64,000 nucleotides of DNA from Odontesthes bonariensis (lineage: Eukaryota > Chordata > Actinopteri > Atheriniformes > Atherinopsidae): contig NC_134519.1 of the NCBI RefSeq assembly GCF_027942865.1, positions 18,381,748 through 18,445,747 of the forward strand, read 5' to 3'. Every line of letters starts with the position of its first letter. Within the stretch, counting starts at the first letter, position 1. The notes under the pieces were generated by a model. The model saw only the letters and a program-made list of their open reading frames with translations, had not been told where the DNA came from and did not search any database. This document shows, one piece after another, positions 60,201 through 64,000 of this stretch. Position numbers and translations under genes: made by a program.

Positions 60201-63200
60201 ACTTTGGCGCTGTTACTGTGTCACTGGCCCACAGACAGTTTCAGCTCACCTGCTCGGAATAGTGGCTTAGAAAGTGCTGAAGAAAACAATCTGTTATGTA
60301 GCGTTTCAAAAACATTTGAAAAACATGTTGAGCTGAATCAAGCTTTGCTTAATTGTGTAATGGAAAAGCCCAATTTGTTTGAAGTACACAATCAGTTAAT
60401 ATTCTCTATCCCTACTTCAAGGTGTGAATCGAGGTGGAGGTATGTAATCACTGCAGTTTGTTTGCAAGATTATGAAAAAACTTTGAAGTAAAATTCAGTT
60501 TAACTTGGTAGAATGCTACAGAATGAGCCAAGGGGCAACCCATTTAGATACTGGTTCAAACTGAGATAGGTTTAATCAAAAACTGCAAAATATAGCATTG
60601 GTTTATTGGAGGCTGTTCTCTCTGAGCTCTCTTGTTTTAATTGTCAATTTCTGTGGGGCTACTGCATGGTCAGTAAAAGAGTCTGTACTCATCTGCTTTC
60701 AAAATTGCAGTCATCATTGCCACTGATGGCCAGTAGGCAATGACTTCATGCATGTTTTCTCCATGCCCACTTAATCCTACCCAGGCAAGCTTGGGGTTGG
60801 AGCCTATCCCAGCTGCGATCAGGCATCATGAATTTATCATTCAGAATTTTTCCAGAAGATTTCATGGTGCCATTTGTTTGATTTATTTCTTCTGATAAAT
60901 GTGCTCATGGTCCTTCTGAAAAAATTCCAACATTCAAAAGATATTCATCCTCGAAGGTATGTACTTTTGCTCAACTAGCTTTCAAGTACCAGTCTCCAGC
61001 TCATTCTTGATATCCACATATGTTCGCCTCTGGCTTAAAAAATACCAGCCTGCCAAAAACATACAAACTCATAAACAGTAGTTCACATACCAATGACTGA
61101 AATCACAATGTAGCTATCTGTGATTTTTCTTCTTTCTTTTTAATCTTTTTGCTGTATATGGCTGCTCTGGCACTTTGGGAAGGGGCAGGGTTTTCTAATC
61201 AGAAGAATTCAATATTTACTGGAAGACATATTGATATGATGTCCAAAAAAAGTCAAACAACACCTAAGTTGAAATACACTGGAATATCCTGATGGCTCAG
61301 TGCCACATTATAAACAACTATGTGATAAACTTTTCATTTTTTCCCTCCAGAGACATTAATCCAAGGTGATGCCTTTTATGTTTAATGATATTCTAAACAT
61401 TCACAGGACACAGCAATTCAGATTGTTTTTTTGCCAACCATAAACATGATGCTTGTAATCATACAGTGTCAGTGTAAGTGTCATCACAGCTCTTTGGAAA
61501 CTTTAATAACTGCTGTGCATGAGCACTGGATGATGTTGTATCACTGTTTTTAAGCTCAGACACAGTTAAACACATGCTGCTAAGCAGCTTCTCTCTGTAG
61601 CACTAAAAAGTCATTAAGTCAGCTGTACCTGCAAACACCTTCTCATTATGTTTTTGTCAAAGGGTGACTGTACTAAACACCAGTTTTTTTACAGACTATA
61701 TTTGGTGTGTCGTGGTAACTTGTTCTATTTTTATGGACAAAGAGAGGTAAAGTGATATCAAGTCTAAAAAGATTCGATGGACATTTTAGACGAATGAACT
61801 TTGCACGCTATTTAGGAAAATTAAACACATCTAGCATCTGAAAACAAACGTGTTTTCTGTGGTGACAGAGAAACAGTTCCTCAACAAAAGCAGCATTGCT
61901 TGAATGAAGGCTGTCAGTTGGGGTGAGGTGGAAATCTAAACAATCTGATGAGAAGCGATGAGGCACCCTTATAGACAGCCCTAAAATTCCTCAGTGTTAT
62001 TCTTCTGGGGATTTCAAAGCTTACTTAATAAGCTAACTGATGAGTAAGACACAAAGTAATGACACAAACTGTGCACATAGTAAACAGTAAAGACTAATGT
62101 CTCTCTGTAAGGGAATTCTATTCCTTGGGATTGGTGTTGACATGGGTGACTGCTGTCTGACACGCGATGTGGGATTAAGGACATAAACAAACCTGTGTCT
62201 GACTCCGCCCAAGGCTCACATGCCCTAACTTCCTCATACAGGAATGTCCCGCCACTTTCAGATAGACACTGAATCATTGAGGGATATGTAAAGCTTTTAA
62301 CTCCAATTTGGCTAAATTTGATTGTCTCTGGTAATTCAATGCTGTCTACAAGGAATCTATGTTTCTAATCTCAAATCAAACCCTCTGTGCACTATGGGTT
62401 TTGTTTCTATTCGCACCTTATGTAAAAACACATTTTATATAAATAATAGATACATGCATTCTTACTTGCATTTTTAAAGGGCTTTCTTCTTTACCATTCT
62501 GACACCAAAAGCAGTAGGTTTTTAAATACAGGTATGCCCACTAAAAACAGGCTGCTTAAATCCTTCCTCAGTGTCAATAGCATGTTTACTCGTAGATAAT
62601 CATGACTTTCTGAGGTATTTAGTCTAATTATTTAACTTAATCTGGACTATGAAAGTCTTCCCACAAAGCATAAACTCCCAGCTGTCTTGATGACAGGTGA
62701 AATTTATCCATCTCTTCCATTTTTGTCTGCAAGTTGTTGCTGTCAGTTTCACAGCCTCCCTGTGAAAAGTTATGCTCAATAAACATGTGTTTTAGCAAAT
62801 AAAAAGTGAGCTGTGCCCACTCGTGCAACCCAAACCGCTGCACCCTCACTGAAAATTAGCATGTGCACCTAGATATTGTGTTCACATCAATGCCAAGCTA
62901 AGTTGGAGCAGGTAATACCCATGACTGCTGCAGGGTCAGTTGATGGAAGACGCATGTTCACTACAGTATTTCACATGAGAGCAGTGAAAATGACAGGGGG
63001 GCAGATACAAAGACTGGTCCATTTTAACTGTGTGCACAGTGGCTGGTTGCTGTAGGCTGACTCTTCTGACACAGTCAAAAACAATAAAACTATGCTGTTG
63101 TTTTTTTCTTCTTCCAGAAACTCATTATAGCATTATAGCATTTTGGACCATCACATCCCACTTGTTTTTTTTGTATGCAGCTACTAGCAAGGGACCAATA

Positions 63201-64000
63201 TTCAGTTTCTTTATTTTAGCCGCTGTACACAACTTTAAAAAAAAAAAATCTTATATTCAATAGTTTTAGGGGTAAAATGGTCGTACATGCCCTACTGATT
63301 AGCTGGTAAAGATAATAGAGATTTTACCAATGAAAAATAGATATTTCCTCAAAGCATGCAACATATAAAGAAGTAAATATTGAAAATACATTTGTCATGG
63401 GGCCAGAAACATGACACCAAATGAATGGTAGTGTTGCTTTTATCTGCTGCTGAATGCGTGAAACAGCTGTTAGCGACCAGGTTTGTTGTGCCGGTTTTGT
63501 GATTCAGAGACACTTGAGTATCTCAAGACAAGTTTGATTTTTGGCATTGTGTATGTATGCAAAGGAAAAATAAGTCATACAGTATTGTCTTTTTAAACAA
63601 AGGCTTAGAGGTTTTAAAATCAATACTTTATGTGTCTGTCAGTATAATAAACTGCAGCTTTTATTATACTTTACATTGTGTTACATCAGGTACTGTGATG
63701 CTGTTTCAGCTCTTACATTATGGTGTTATGGCCAACAATTATAAACCTTTGTTCAGCAACAGACTCATAATCAGCAATAATTTCTCTCAGTGTCAATAAC
63801 AGTTACGAAGAACACTGATATAGTAATATTTGACATGATCAGGACTGATTTTTCAGCAGGAAAAAGTCACATGGTGTAACAACAAATCTTTCTATGTCTG
63901 TGATTGTTTGAGTGGGTGTGTTCGTGTGAGGGGCTTCTTGTTAACTGTTTTCGCAGCTGAGACCAGCAAAGAGTTCTTTCCACACCTCTTGACAGCTGTG
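57231..64000. other. Upstream desert, no gene recognised
   Basis: The stretch is AT-rich DNA. The string GTTGGAGCCTATCCCAGCTG at about 60797-60816 matches the core of a repeat widespread in fishes and is probably an ancient fragment. A tandem CATTATAG repeat lies at 63121-63140. Nothing else was recognised. Confidence 0.45.
60780..60820 (+). repeat. Short fragment of a common fish repeat (GGAGCCTATCCCAGCTG core)
   Basis: The 20-mer core GTTGGAGCCTATCCCAGCTG is a phrase seen in many teleost interspersed repeats. Flanking similarity fades quickly, so this is a decayed piece. Confidence 0.4.

Overview
The window is teleost fish genomic DNA, probably from a percomorph. It is AT-rich and rich in microsatellites. 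It carries short repeat types I recognise from ray-finned fishes: a 5'-truncated SINE with target-site duplications, a MITE with TTAA termini, and a 'gctgcaagcagc' dispersed repeat. The only protein genes I can support are three forkhead transcription factors, all on the minus strand: foxq1 (42570 to 41761), foxf2 (39911 to 37501, two exons) and foxc1 (31695 to 30277). This is the conserved FOXQ1-FOXF2-FOXC1 cluster (human 6p25) in the same order and relative orientation. Teleosts have a and b copies of this cluster. I cannot decide firmly which one this is; the foxc1 N-terminus looks more like foxc1a, but that is a judgement from memory.

Layout: 1-29.8 kb lies 3' of foxc1 and shows no exon I can recognise. 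It mixes repeats with low-repeat, CpG-containing stretches that look like regulatory DNA, especially 24.8-28.2 kb. From 29.8 to 32.1 kb lies the single-exon foxc1 with its 3' UTR and a CCAAT/GC-box promoter. From 32.1 to 37.1 kb is the foxc1-foxf2 spacer, with a good enhancer candidate at 32.95-33.42 kb. From 37.1 to 40.1 kb is foxf2, whose 1268-bp intron splits off the last 58 codons. From 40.1 to 41.4 kb is a short spacer, and 41.4-42.8 kb holds foxq1 with a TATA/GC-box promoter. From 42.8 to 64 kb is a region 5' of foxq1 with repeats and no recognisable exon.

The three proteins are nuclear DNA-binding regulators with a shared forkhead (winged helix) domain. In vertebrates FoxC1 acts in mesenchyme, neural crest, eye anterior segment, somites and vessels; FoxF2 in mesenchyme, pericytes and craniofacial tissue; FoxQ1 mainly in epithelium. 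FoxC1 and FoxQ1 here carry eh1-like motifs (Groucho/TLE recruitment); I see no clear one in FoxF2. The genes lie within about 12 kb, so shared enhancers in the flanking deserts are plausible. I found no clearly new biological system. The most useful leads are a leucine in the normally invariant KPPYSYIAL motif of FoxQ1, several candidate cis-regulatory blocks with recognisable composite motifs, and several long perfect hairpins from foldback or mobile-element activity.
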